Positions 11,691 to 23,797 of a DNA stretch of 64,000 nucleotides are shown one piece after another. The translations under genes were made by a program, and so were the position numbers. The notes under the pieces are model-generated. The model worked only from the letters and a program-made list of their open reading frames with translations. It made no database searches and was not told the DNA's origin. The stretch is from Chamaecyparis obtusa (taxonomy: Eukaryota; Streptophyta; Pinopsida; Cupressales; Cupressaceae): the NCBI GenBank assembly GCA_027943335.1, contig BSBK01005650.1:61001-125000 (forward strand). The letters are read 5' to 3'. The first letter of the stretch is position 1, and every line of letters starts with the position of its first letter.

Positions 11691-13296
11691 GACCAAATAG
11701 CTTGTTTTCCTACTAAAGTGGTTAGTTTATTGGACATGTTATTCATTAAAGTTCTAAGATCCTCATCCTCTGATGCAGTCAAGGATGGGGGGATCCAATG
11801 AAGGACAGTCCAAACCTTGTAGCCAACAGAATTACATAGTGGATTACTCAACAATGCAACACAAAGTAACTGTTTAACACTGATTTTCATTAACATGCCC
11901 GACTGTAAGGCCTTTCGGGTTAGGGCCAATTACAATCAAAAAATAGTTCTACAAGATCCGACAAGATCCAATATAGACTCAGCTAGTTCAGCTCTGAAGA
12001 CAATCAGAAGCTAATGGAAACCCTAAGGAAGATCTAAACTTGAGCTCGCAAGCCTCCAAGCAATCTCCTTGTTTCCAAGTATGCAAACCTCTAACTCTTC
12101 TACAAATGACTATCAGATTGCTATCTGATCTGTAAGAACATCAAGAACTTTTCCACAACTTTGCTCTTAAGCTTCACATCTGACATTCAAATCTACTATG
12201 TTGTCTAAGTCCTGATCTCCCAACTCCCTCCCCTAAAACATCTACCCAAGCCCTCCTTAAATACTAATCATCAGTCACAAGTCGACAAGATGAAACCCTT
12301 AACTCCCCAAAATAAATAATTAAATACCATACAAGTCGGCTTACAAATGTATACAAATATTTAATTCAGCATGTCGGCCCCATAACAATGGCTACCAACA
12401 ATAAATTCACTAAGTTGGCTCAACAAATCACACAGAACTCTAGTCGGTAAGTAAGAACTACTGAGTGACAGTAAAATCACCGAGCACACCAGGCATTGTC
12501 AAGCACCAGTGTCGACCGAGCACCGCAGGCATGACCAAGTAACAATTTCACTAAGCGCTAGAGACTACCAAGTTCCTTTAGTGACCGAGCTTCCTTCAAT
12601 GACTGAGACCATCGGTCAAGGCTGCAACTGAGTAACACCAGCCAAAATACAAGCACTCCGTGCAGTTTCAATGAGGACACAGAATGCCCTACCTTAACCT
12701 TGGATGCCCCTGCATCATCCTCCTTTGTAAGGCCTTAGGCCAGTGGTGGAAGTGGATACAGGGGTCTTAGGCCCAGGAAGAGGGGCAAAGATAGGTTGAT
12801 TAGGTGTGGACAACTCTAGAAGGATATCTAAAGAGGGTCTAGGAGCTATTTTTCAGCCTATATTAGGCAGTTCCCAACCTTTATAACTATCTCATATGCT
12901 ACTGGCAATACTTCAACACCCATGGATTACATCATCATGGTAATTTTTTAATTTAAAACTCTAAGAAATACAAAAATGCACCTTGTCAAGATGGCCTGAG
13001 GAGAGTTGGGATTCTTTACCAAGTCATTTGAAACTTTAAGTCCATCATTAGTTCAAAGGGAGGTCTCTTGATGGTTGTAAGTTGATTCAATAAATAAACA
13101 TTGTTTTCCTTCACTCTGAATTACTTGGGAAGCACATCTCATAGTTCATCCCTGAATGAATTGAAGGAGGCAAATTCCTAAACCATTGAAGAGCATTTCC
13201 CTTAATAGATGAACCTAGAAGTCTAACACCACATATTCTTGGGGAATGTGATGAACTATGCATATATTGGACATATTCAGAATATGTTCCATGGGG
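11691..13296. other. Retroelement-like debris, including a cluster of ACCGAG words
   Basis: No domain is recognisable. A minus-strand frame at 11651-11929 is open but unassigned, and a proline-rich minus-strand frame near 12700-12850 could be gag spacer. Between about 12410 and 12640 the word ACCGAG, with variants, recurs many times, and GTGTCGACCGAGCACC closely resembles the LTRs of element A near 41380 and 60051. I infer a decayed LTR of a related family, but its ends could not be found. Confidence 0.4.
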
Positions 13297-13464
13297 GTGG
13301 TTGGATTTTATCTAGTGATGAATAGAATAACCTTGAGGGAAGAAGTTGGTAAGCCATTGTGGGCATTTAGATTAAATGGGGTGGTAGAATTTTGTCCAGT
13401 GAAGAATGGAATAACCTTGAGGGAAGAAGTTGGTATGTCTTTTTGAGTATTCATATTTAATGGG
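13297..13464 (+). repeat. 84-bp tandem duplication
   Basis: The units 13297-13380 and 13381-13464 are in direct tandem with a moderate number of differences. Both contain AACCTTGAGGGAAGAAGTTGG and end AATGGG. Because 84 is a multiple of three, the duplication leaves a short plus-strand frame open; that frame is probably chance. Confidence 0.85.
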
Positions 13465-14881
13465 TTGCCCTAATTAAATGTTACAAAAGTTAGTTTTCTT
13501 TATACAACCACTAAAGATATGGATACTAGATTTTGAAGAGTATAAGCAATAGATCTATCGAGAGGGGAGATTGAATTTTCTCTCACAAAAATAGGTGGAG
13601 ATATCTGTAACTACTTAAAGTTAAAAGGTTTAGAGATTTTCTTGGTTTGCACCCTCCACATGAAACTTCAACACTCAATCTCTTGAAACACAAGAGATTC
13701 CAACTTTTAGAGTCACTAGCTATGTTTATACTTGTCTCCAAAAGCAGAATTTACTGAAAAAATTAAAATAGTTCATGTCAGTCCCATGATTATTCAAACA
13801 TGCACCCTTTCTAAGTACCTAGTAGCTTCTTAACTATTTAGTAAAGTATGGGAAGATATCACAAAGTGTGGGCTTTGTTAATCCGAGATTAATCTCCAAA
13901 TAAATACTAGTTCTTTTTCGAAACTAGGAGAGTACAAAACATCTTGAGAGAATTTAGGAGGCATCCTTGTTGCGGAGAGATTAAGGCTAATTGATTTTGT
14001 GCATGGGAATAAGCATTTTCCTAGTTCTCATCCTTTTGATCTCCATCATAGTCTAGAAGAGAATACTGGTTGACTTTTGCATCTAGAAAATCTAAAAATG
14101 CTCCTAGTAAGGCTCAACAACTGTCTTCATTCCTAGATAAATGGAAGATGATGAAATAGTGCTAGATCTTCTATCGGTGACCATTGTTCATCTTAAAACT
14201 CTCTTGACTCTTTAAAGGTGTGGGATATAATTCTTTCATAATCGAGTCCTTGAACTGTACTTTCAAAACTCCTCTATGATCTTTAATCTACTAGAATATT
14301 TGTATGGCATTGGAGACTTCAATATCCTTACAGTTCTCTCTAACATACTTAAAATACATTGCAATATACTCTAGCCTCAATACTTGACACTATCCACACT
14401 GTCCTTAGATTGTTCATCACCATTTCATACCTTTGTAAGGCTTAAACATGCGATTTTTACTCTGATTTAGGCATCTTGATGACTACACCCTACTAATCTT
14501 GTCAAACAAAGGCTCTCGAGATTACATATCATGACTTTACCTTTTAAATTTGAGTACAAGCATTTCAACCTTTTGCACATACCCATGGACAAACATATTA
14601 GGGTTTCAAACCATTGATTTCAATACTTTAATTATCTTATTCCTCTTAATTCATTTGGGTTAATTGAGGAAACAATTGGAGAGGTATAATTTGTTGAGGT
14701 TTTTGCAAATGATCTTTGATGTGGGTAATATAGTTGAATTTGATTATGACCAGTTTTCATTCAAAATTGTTTTTTCCATGTATAAATCTAAATAAGAATT
14801 TACTATAGAAAACTTGAATTGAAGCAACAAATCCTATTTTTAAGGATTAAACCGAGCACTGGTTTCTCTTCTACATTACCG
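13465..14881. other. Unassigned AT-rich sequence
   Basis: I see no gene, element end or clear repeat in this stretch. Confidence 0.4.
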
Positions 14882-15921
14882 TGTTAAACATTCGACAAGG
14901 ATTGATTTATCTTTCTAAAAACCTTCCAAGGCATATTGTTCACTAAGCCTATTATTTATCACCTTTTCCACATTGTATGTGCACTAGGACAACATCTAAA
15001 TGTCTGCGACCACCATATTAGGCATTTTGTTCTTCCACTTCCCACTACAATCTTTGATTTCTCACCTTCCTCTTTTCCATATAGACCTTTTAAGGTCTTC
15101 AAAACACATGCCCTCTCATTTTCTGGCATTTGAGACAACTCCAAACACATTTCAGATCAATTTTCAACTTCATGAGAGCTCCATTATTGCCGTTTGATCA
15201 CATAATATTGTGCAGCAATTAAAAACACCTAGTAAACCATAACTTTTTCAAGATGTTAGAGGGGATGCACATTAAAAATTCTTATAATGCGAACTGATCT
15301 CCATGATTTACATCATTTAAATCATTTTGTAGTTGTATTTTTTATAAAATTTATATATTTTTTTCAAAAAAACATGTTTTTCCCCAAAAAGTAAGTGTTG
15401 TTTAAGGTGCCGAGTTCTCCCCAAGTACTCTCCAAGTAAAAAAAAGTAACTGATTTGAAAAGTCCTCTATGAGACCAAGTTTGTGAACTATGTTAAACAT
15501 TCGACAATGATTGATTTATCTTTGCAACAACCTTCTATGACATATTTTTCACTAAACCTATTATTTATCACCTTTTCCACATTGGATGTGCACTAAGACA
15601 ACATCTAAATGTCTGCAACCACCATATTAGGCATTCTATTCTTCCACAACTCACTAGAATCTTAGATTTCTCACCTTTCTCTTTTCCATATAGACCATCT
15701 AAGGTCTTCATAACACATGCCCTATCATTGTCTCACATTTGAGACAACTCCAAACACATTGCAAATCAATTTGCAACTTCATGAGGGATCTATTATTATT
15801 GTTTGATTGCATAACACTGGGTAGCAATTAAACACACCTATTAAACCAATTTTTTTTCAAGCTATTAGAGAGGACACCCATTAAAAATTCTTCTAATGTG
15901 AATTGATCTCCATGATTTACA
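14882..15921 (+). repeat. Direct duplication of 431 bp, spaced by 178 bp
   Basis: The copies 14882-15312 and 15491-15921 both start TGTTAAACATTCGACAA and end CCATGATTTACA. They are of equal length and differ by scattered substitutions. The TG...CA ends recall LTRs, but no primer site follows either copy, the 178-bp spacer has no polypurine tract, and the flanks show no target-site duplication. A segmental duplication is the safer call. The right copy ends where the Helentron relic begins. Confidence 0.8.
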
Positions 15922-16464
15922 AGTGTTGTATCTTCCTTCGACCGATCTACTTTACAATGCTCTGTATCCCACGACACTTACAAAAAAAACATAGAGTTGC
16001 ATAAATCATAAATGGTAATATTGGTGAATTTGTATTGTTTATTGTCAAACTGTTGCTATATCATGGAAAAATTGAAACTACAACCACAAACATTAGAACT
16101 AGTAAAGCATGTCATAGATGCAGATAATTATGAATCTGTTAATAGAAATCTATTACATGGCACAATTGATAAAGTCTTGGGGAAAAATAACATGTCTAGG
16201 AGAACATATTTTGTATACAACATGGGTGATTTCATTTTTGACCCTTTCCAGTTCTTGTTCCATATGTGATACACATCCATAGAACTTCACAATGGAATCA
16301 TTGATCACTTCATATATTGCCTAGAGAAAAATGATGCTGAGGCTTTGCTTTCTTATAATTATGAGCTAGACTTGCATACGTTATGTGAATTGCATGACCT
16401 TACTGATGTTGAAATGTAACTATGGCGTATGTGATTGCCAAGAGTTCCAAGGCCAAACTGTAAT

Positions 16465-17117
16465 GAATATGGCCTTTGGGGAGAGTTGTTTTGCATTAAG
16501 CGGCTCTCCAAATGGCTAGATATACAAGTATGTGTATGGCCTTCAACAAAGAAATCAAAATACCTGCACTTTAACAAGCGTCCATAGATAAATGCATATT
16601 TCATTTTGTTTTATGATGAAGATCCTCTGCATGGGCATTTTGAGCCACTTATCAGCAGGAAAAATCCTTAGTTCGAAGTAGAGGCTCGCTTGGCTACAAA
16701 TTCTATCATCCCCCTTGCATCCATTGACAATTTTGCACAACAAGCCTCACTAGTTCCAATATTTAACTTGTGCAAAAATGCACTGTCAATATCAGATTGT
16801 GGTGACAACCTTTTCAATGCAATTTCCATTTTGACGAATAATGAGTACGATGGTCATTGTCTTAGATGATACAAGGTGCAGTTATTTTGCAATTCAATTC
16901 TGCATGGAGACAAAATAGCACTAGAATACAAACAAATGTGTATCAAGTGTGATCTGATCATGAGTCGTGGCATCGTAAGTTGGGAAACATTTATTGCAAA
17001 GATCAGAGACCCATATGAAAAAAGTGGAATTTAAGGAGCTGATTTCTGTTTTGAATGGATTTCCCACATCTTGCAAGTGAAGATGAAAATCTGGTCAGCA
17101 ACCACTAACACATGTAT
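16465..17117 (+). pseudogene. OTU-like cysteine protease region of the Helentron
   Basis: Two partial OTU (ovarian tumour deubiquitinase-like) modules follow one another. The first, 16465-16660, is a C-terminal half: YGLWGELFCIKRLSKWL, a VCVWPSTKK strand, then a strand ending FILFYDEDP and HFEPL at 16636-16650, where the family has its catalytic histidine. The second, from 16798, is an N-terminal half. GDNLFNAIS aligns with the OTU nucleophile motif but has asparagine where the cysteine precedes LF, and it is followed by YEKSGI and ILQVKMKIWS near 17030-17100. Several in-frame stops are present. OTU domains are known accessory parts of Helentron proteins. The domain call rests on short motifs; the missing cysteine and the stops argue against any activity. 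Confidence 0.5.
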
Positions 17118-17579
17118 TTAATAACATTGCAAGTGCCTAAGGCCAACCAAAGTGTACAATATCATGCGCAATAAGGTCAATGACATTCATACACACTATA
17201 CATCATACATGGTAGACTTTACAATTCCAAATGACCCTAATATTGAACAGTTGTCGACAATGGCATTGGTCAATGCAAGACCAAAAATTAATGTCCACAT
17301 ATTGAAACAAACTATTCAAGCTAGTGGACACATACATGCCAGACCCTCTATGTTACCAAAAAATGCATTCAATAAAGTCTCTGAAAAGATAGATAACATG
17401 TAGGTCAATGCTTGTACACAACTTCCAACTGCATTAAATAAAAAATTACACCATTTACTTCGTAAAGTGAAACAATAGATCTAGGCAACTGCTAGGATTG
17501 AAAAAAAACAAAACCTAACAAAGTGACAAAAAACAACAATAGAATCTTACCTCAAAAAAACACAGGACACACAAAAACA

Positions 17580-17904
17580 CACATGTGCAATTTGTGCACA
17601 ACTTCACTTCAAAAAATATACGAAAAGTATTTCACAGAAGACAATCTATGCATGTTCATTTCTACTACTGGAATGAAATGAATTGTCTAGTGACAAGATA
17701 TGAAAGTTCTGTAAAAATAAGCTGCAACAACATAAAAAACCATCTTATGCAACCCCAAAATAGATCAAAGCAAACAATCCTTTATGACATATAGCTACTC
17801 TTTCAGAACTCAAAGAACGGTTGGTGTCATTGCGAATTGCATTTGCACAAATTTAGCAACTAGGGCACAAGAGATTGCAAGTTGGACTAACATGAACAAT
17901 GATC
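17580..17904 (+). pseudogene. Cys-containing pre-Rep segment of the Helentron
   Basis: The frame beginning near 17582 reads TCAICAQLHFKK, a CxxC pair followed by an aromatic and basic stretch, as found ahead of the Rep domain in Helitron-type proteins. The reading is broken by stops and ends where element E is inserted at 17905. It is placed mainly by context between the OTU region and the Rep region. Confidence 0.35.
17900..17904 (+). repeat. Left target-site duplication of element E
   Basis: TGATC immediately left of element E matches TTATC at 30516-30520 immediately right of it, with one mismatch. Confidence 0.55.
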
Positions 17905-18944
17905 TATTAGGATTGAGTAATACTGAGAGGGGGGATGAATCATTATTACAAAAAAATATTTTAAACTTAAACCAATTCCAAATAAACCATATGATTGCAT
18001 AAATGAAAAGAACATAAGAAAATAACACACAACTCATAACACCATTACTTGTTTTCGAGGAAACCCTGGCCAAGGGAAAACCCCGATGGAGATGGTACCC
18101 ACAACTATGCACTATAGTATAATATCCCTGTTAGGAGATCTAGCCTTGTTAAGAGCTGAGTATTACATAGTACATTTCCTTGTTAGAGGAATATCAACCC
18201 TGTTAAAGGTATACAAAACCTTGTTAAAGGTATAGTGAGCTTACAACTCTTACAATCAATACTCCAGTTACAAAGTGTTCTTCAAGAGTGAACAATACAA
18301 GCATCTTCTATGCTTTGATAGTTCTAGTTGTAGTTCTCAATATCATCTACCAACGTCGGATCTCGCATGTGCCATAGCTATCACTATTTCACATCATTAT
18401 CTTCTCATTGCTTTACAAAAAGCTCTTCATATAAATATGTATTCTATCATTCAGTCAGCTCCCAAATACAATACAAAATAGAGTAATTAATAATGCAAGG
18501 AATAAATACTAAGTCAGCAATCTTGTATTACCATAGTGTCATCAATCCTTAATCTTTATCTAACTTAGCACATTATCATTCCATCTTATATTCCCTTAAT
18601 CATCGTGACTATTCATATACTCTGTTTCACTGTCCCTTTGTCTTCACATGTCTTCATATTACTATAACTTGCTGATAACAATGCCAAAACACAAACAACC
18701 TTAATAGAAGGTCATATACATCCCAAAATGTCTTCCTCTAAGCTCGCAAGCCATCATCTATTATATACTATCTTTGATGTCCAAAACACTACTGCTGTAC
18801 TCTGTAAATTTGTCTCCATAGTCATTTTTAAGACTGTGTATCCAAAACTATATTCGACTTCAAGAGATCACCATATCAGACGTGTTTCTATAAATGACAA
18901 CCCTCAAGTGCTTCATACTGCTCTCCAAACATCACTTGCAAATA
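17905..18944 (-). repeat. 3' LTR of element E, 1040 bp
   Basis: It aligns along its length with 23798-24470 joined to 30136-30515. It contains the undisturbed site AACTTAGCACATTA at 18562, showing the state of the other LTR before element D entered. The terminal TG is TA at both ends of this copy. Confidence 0.85.
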
Positions 18945-18960
18945 ATCTCTCCCTTTGGCA
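18945..18960 (-). other. Polypurine tract of element E
   Basis: On the minus strand this reads TGCCAAAGGGAGAGAT and directly precedes the 3' LTR. It resembles the AATGCCAAAGGGGGAGATT context of plant copia elements and would prime plus-strand DNA synthesis. Confidence 0.75.
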
Positions 18961-19009
18961 TTGATGGAAACACTAAGCGAAAAATGACTAAGTGTCCAAA
19001 AAAAACACT

Positions 19010-19160
19010 TAACTCTCCTTCTTTTCTCTTTCTTCTCTATTCTCCTAATATCTTTTTCTTTTTCTTTTATATATTATTTTTTTATTTTTCTTCTTCTCTT
19101 TATACATATATTTTTTTTCATTTTTTCTTATTTTCTTCTCTCCCTTTGACATCAATGGCA
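19010..19160. repeat. Pyrimidine-rich low-complexity tract
   Basis: About 150 bases are almost pure T and C on the plus strand. On the minus strand this is a long purine-rich tract between the second reading frame and the polypurine tract of element E. Confidence 0.75.
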
Positions 19161-19202
19161 AAGGTATACCCAAAATTGAAAAACTTTACAAAAATGTAGG
19201 AC

Positions 19203-22153
19203 TTAGTGCTTTCTCACCAGTTTTAGAATATCTTGGAAGGAATCTTCCAAGGTCTTCACTTCATCATTGCATGATTTGATCAATAGTTCACTGACATGTA
19301 TCAGGCCATTCAACACATAAGATGAAGTCTCTACTACTTTCAATTCTATTGGTATAGAGTTGGCCATTGATTCCCCAATCTTCTCCATTTCAGTAAGGTG
19401 TGCTTCAAGAATTGATAGCTTAGGAGTGATTAAACTCTTCAGCAAACCAAATCTTTCCATTACTCTCCCTTTCTCTATATCCTGTACATTTATTTTGTCA
19501 AGAATCTTGGATGCCTTCTTGTCCATCTCTAATACAATTTGTGAGGAGGTCTCACAACTGTTCATCATGCTATCCAAAGTAGCTCTATCCTTAGCTATTA
19601 TATACTCAATGTTCTGAATGTGTCTGATAGGGTTGATGCAATAGTTATATATCTTCCTTCCATGTGTGACACAACTTTTGGCCTTAGATGTAGTTGTTAT
19701 CAGAATTTCCAAGTCCCATGAAATAGACTGGCATACTTCCTTCAAATTTTTCTCTAGGTATCTTTTCTCTACCTTCTCTTCTGCGATCTTCACTATTGAC
19801 TCATAGTGAATGTCAAAGTTTTCTAGTTCCATATTAAGATTCTCTATATCATCTTTTCCTTGAAAAATAATAGGTATAGGGAGTATTTTATTGACTGTAT
19901 CAACTACCCTAGTAATTACCTTAGTCTTTTTGTCTCCCTTTTGTTCCGATATTTCTTTTTCCTTAGTAAATTCCATGAAGGATATTTTCATTAATTCATC
20001 CTCATCCATGTTCTCTACATCCGTACTCATAGGCTTGTCCATACTTTCCAACAATAAAGTGGTGGAAGTATCAGGTTCTTTCTTGATTTAAATTCTTATC
20101 TCTTCTTCTTTACCTATGTCTATTTCTTCTCTATGTTCTTCCTCTTTTTGTCCTTCCTCTTCCCCAGTCACTACACTATTCATGTTTCCTTGAAATGGAT
20201 TACTCTCATCAAGTGTAGTGTCAAGAGTTACAGGCATACCAACAATAAACAAATCTGGTTTCTTATCTAAACTTGCTTTGCTCCTTTCCACATTATCCTC
20301 AGTTGACTTAGAGATTTGTCCAACTCTTATAGGTGTGGGGTTGGTAGTCTTAGGAGGTGAAGTTTTCTCAGGCATGTCTCTCATTAGTATTTGATCTAAT
20401 GCTTTCTGAGTATCCTCAATGACTTCATCATATTTTCTAGCCATTATCTTCACAAGTCTAGCTTTAGTTCTCAATAAGGGTTTGAGCTCCTTAATTTCTC
20501 TCTCTTGTATAGATACTAAAAGAAACATGTCCTCAATTTCTTTGTTCCTTATTGCTTCATCCTTTTATGCAATATTTTTATATCTGGTTTCTAGAGGTTC
20601 TCTGTTTTCTTTTGTTCTACTTTCTCTTCTTTCTTCTTAGCTTCCTTATCTTCTTTCTTCTCATGTTTCTTATCATCTTTCTTCTTCGTTTCAAATTCAA
20701 GCTTTTGTCTCTTAGGGCTATTGGGTTTGGTTTTTCTAGTGGATCTCCTAGGTGTGCTCATAGATACATATTCTTGTGCTATCTTCTCTGGAGTGATAGA
20801 TAGATCAATGATATTGGAAGTAGGACTTGCTATGTTTTCTACTTCTAAAGGTGGAGGGGCTTCAATTCTCATACTTGTCGATCCAAAGATTCCTTCAGTC
20901 ATCTTGGTCCTTACTTCTTTAAGTTCTTCCTTGGTTATCCCAACCTTCACTGCCATATCACCAACCATTTTCTCTATCTTTATTTTTCTTATGCCTCTAT
21001 CATGCTCTTCTCTGATTTTTGCTATTTTTTCTTCATATGTTCCCCATCTCTCTTGAGATTTGTCAATTTTAGATGCTAAGACATGTTCTATTTGCATCAC
21101 AAGAACTTCAGAACTGACTTCGTAGCCCATGGGGTAGCACCATTTCTTCCTAGGTTCAACTGCTTCAAAGCATACACAATTAGTTTCAACCATGAAACAG
21201 ATAGTATCCTTGTACTTCTCAACCAATTCTTTAGGGATTCTATATCTTTCCTTCATTTGTCTTTGTAGAATTTTGATCATGGCAAATAGTTCACCATCTA
21301 CCCATGTACTGTTTTGTCTTTGATAGCTCTCTGATATCTGAATACTAGTGGGTATGTTGTCCTTCCATGCCCTAGGGTGCATTTCGGGAAACTTGTGCTC
21401 AATATGTATGTACATGTGAATTAAAAGTGAGCCAAATCTATAAGCTTTAGATTTATCCTTCTTGATTATCTTCACATTTTCCAAAAACTGTTGTGTTAGA
21501 ATATCGCACAAATTATATTTGGTGTTTTATTTTACCATCCTATAGGACATCATTATGACTCATGCTGAGACTAAATTAGGTCTACTTCTGTAGTAGAGTT
21601 TGTATCCAAGTAACATAGCAACTAGTCTCACATCTTGTTGGAATATGTCATTAATTGTCATAGCTCGCTTGTCCCATTTTGAATGAGTTAGGGTTTCAAC
21701 TTGTTTCTTGATGTTATTTTCTGCTACATGAATAGCTCCAGTATTATCTAATCCAGTAATAGAATGAATTAGTTCACTACAAATCTTTACAGGTTGCTCT
21801 CCTATCCAAATAAATTGGTCATAAATTCTGCTAAGTATTATCTTGAATCATTTTGTTTCGCTGAATTCATTCAAGTGGGTTAGCTTCATGATGGATAGGT
21901 CATCTAAGTGTTTAAACTTATCCTTCATTTTACCATCTAATTCAATCATCTCATCAATTTCCATGAATATCTCTACATCTCCTATTGTCACATACTTGCA
22001 ATAGATGTATGCCCTAATATCTTCTACATGCACGATGTCGTATGGTGTTTGCGAAAAAGATCCTTTAGGATCATCCTCACAAGACTTAAAGGGATGTCTC
22101 TTAAAATTATATCTAGGTCTTTCCACAACATCATAAATCACAGGTGCATCCAT
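19203..22153 (-). pseudogene. Large unknown reading frame of element E (ORF2)
   Basis: I do not recognise this protein. Minus-strand reading from the ATG at 22153 gives about 980 codons in four open pieces: 22153-21848, 21511-20591, 20528-20088 and 20054-19203. The first two share a frame, broken by three stops between 21850 and 21520; a frameshift near 20550 leads to the last two. The N-terminal part is globular, with blocks such as YRFGSLLIHMYIHIEHKFP and WVDGELFAMIKILQRQMKER. The middle is very lysine- and glutamate-rich and carries a basic stretch, STPRRSTRKTKPNSPKRQK, that could be a nuclear localisation signal. The C-terminal 283 residues look helical. No catalytic motif of an integrase, reverse transcriptase, RNase H or protease is visible. 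The few breaks over nearly 3 kb suggest the frame was once translated. Confidence 0.6.
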
Positions 22154-22809
22154 AACTTTCTATTTGAGTATATGATCTAAATACCTTGAATACGCTGAAT
22201 TCAGAACTTCTACTTTGATTGATCACACAATGTAGCTATCTTGTGGTTTGATATGCTTCTTAACTCTGCTCTCCTTGGTCATTGCTCATCAAATGGTGAA
22301 GAAATGTGTTTCTTTGAGGTCTTTTATTCATCGCCAAGTGAGTAAATGCACTTAACATAATTAGCTCAACTTCGCATACTGTCCAGTCAATCATAAATCT
22401 TGCGCTCATAGGATATGAATCTTCAAACGTTGCAATCATAGATATACTCCAAAGTGTCTATATACACCATAAATAAGCTCACATGAGATCACTCATCAGA
22501 ATCAGGGGCTGTATATAATTTTTTGCCTTCATCCAATGCTCCCCCTAAGGCCATGCTCGACCTTCTAGGTCGATATAGAAATGTTAACATTAGGAGAATT
22601 TATAGTAGCATCTATTGTCTCTCCCTGAACCAATGCCTTATTGAATTTTTTGACCTTCCATGTCTTACCATTGTCTTCATCTGCTGGATTTCAAAAATGA
22701 TTATTGAATTCATCCATGTACTCACCAAGAATTTTACCACTGTCACCAATAATCTTCTTTATAACTATAGGAGGTGGTCATCTTCTTTTGTCCATTGTTA
22801 TACCTACAA

Positions 22810-23738
22810 AACTTAGCTATATGTCCTAAGTTGTTGCATTAGTAACATGTAGGTAGTCTTCTATCTCGATTAATTTGCAGTTTACAAAACCTTGCAGTAT
22901 GCCCAAGATTATTGCATTTATAGCATGTGATCTTGGTTGTTGATTCTTCTCTAATGTAATCTTGCCTTTTTCTTGACTGATCAGGTTTCCTACATTCTGC
23001 TTTCTTGTGTCCATATGCATAACAGTTGTAACAATAACCAGTAAAGGGTCTGAAAGGGCTTTTACCTCTACAATCTCTTTTCATGTGTTTGAGTTTATTA
23101 CATCCATAGCATCTACCTCTGAAAGGTATGATATGATCTCTAGGTTCTTCAAAAGTAGGTTTTTCTTCAGTCTTCATTTCATGTGGTTCTTCATGAATCT
23201 TAGAACATTCTCCTTCATTGTATCCAATTATAGTCATATCTCCTTTAGGTTTCTGTCTCTCTCTTTGTTCATCAATCTTATCACTGCTCATATGTAATTT
23301 CTCAATGTGTAACTTGGCTTGAGTGAGTTCACCTTTAATGATCTGATTTTATTTCTCTAATTCCAGACATTTATCCTTGTAGTGATCAAGTTCAGTCTGC
23401 ATTTGTCCTATCTGCATGTTCACTTCCTTTAGAGTCTCTTCAACTTTGTATCTTGCATCCTTTTCATGTTGGATCTCTTTAATCATCAAAAGATTAATTT
23501 GTTCTTTTTCTTACTCAAGTTTCTTTAAATCGTCTGATGTGTCATTGTCTGAATCTTTCTTGATCTTTTCCATAAGGTCTTGCCTTTGATTTCTTGAAAG
23601 TTCAAGATGTTCCTTTAGTTTCTTGATAAAACCTTATGTTGTTCTTAATTTGAATTTGAATTTTCCATTCTCAGCCTTTTCTTTGTCTAGGTCATCAAGT
23701 GCTACTTCAAATTTCTCTTGCAAACTTTCTAAATCCAT
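22810..23738 (-). pseudogene. Coiled-coil and zinc-knuckle gag-like gene of element E (ORF1)
   Basis: From an ATG at 23738, about 60 bases inside the 5' LTR edge, the minus strand reads a heptad-rich region with blocks such as LEKFEVALDDLDKEK-type and VEETLKEVNMQIGQMQTELD, which predict a long coiled coil. It is followed by CCHC nucleic-acid-binding knuckles: CYGCNKLKHMKRDC, CYNCYAYGHKKAEC, CYKCNNLGHTARFC, and a fourth after a stop, CNNLGHIAKFC. At least three stops fall in the coiled-coil part; the frame itself is kept. Zinc knuckles of this spacing package RNA in retroelement gag. A coiled coil in place of an obvious capsid core is unusual, and the capsid may have been lost or be unrecognisable. 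Confidence 0.65.
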
Positions 23739-23784
23739 TCTAATCTCCCTTAAGTTGTTAGAATTTCTCTCTAAGGGCCAAAAG

Positions 23785-23797
23785 CTATGATAACAAT
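23785..23797 (-). other. Degenerate primer binding site of element E
   Basis: On the minus strand TGTTATCATAGC follows the 5' LTR end after two bases and differs at two positions from the tRNA-Met-type site TGGTATCAGAGC. Confidence 0.65.

Noticed and set aside
11651..11929. Minus-strand frame as RNase H of the inverted copia relative
   Set aside because: It lacks the TDADWAG-like and ADxxTK motifs expected of copia RNase H and could not be assigned.
14882..15921. Pair of 431-bp repeats as a TRIM element
   Set aside because: Ends look like TG...CA, but no primer site, polypurine tract or target-site duplication was found in either orientation.
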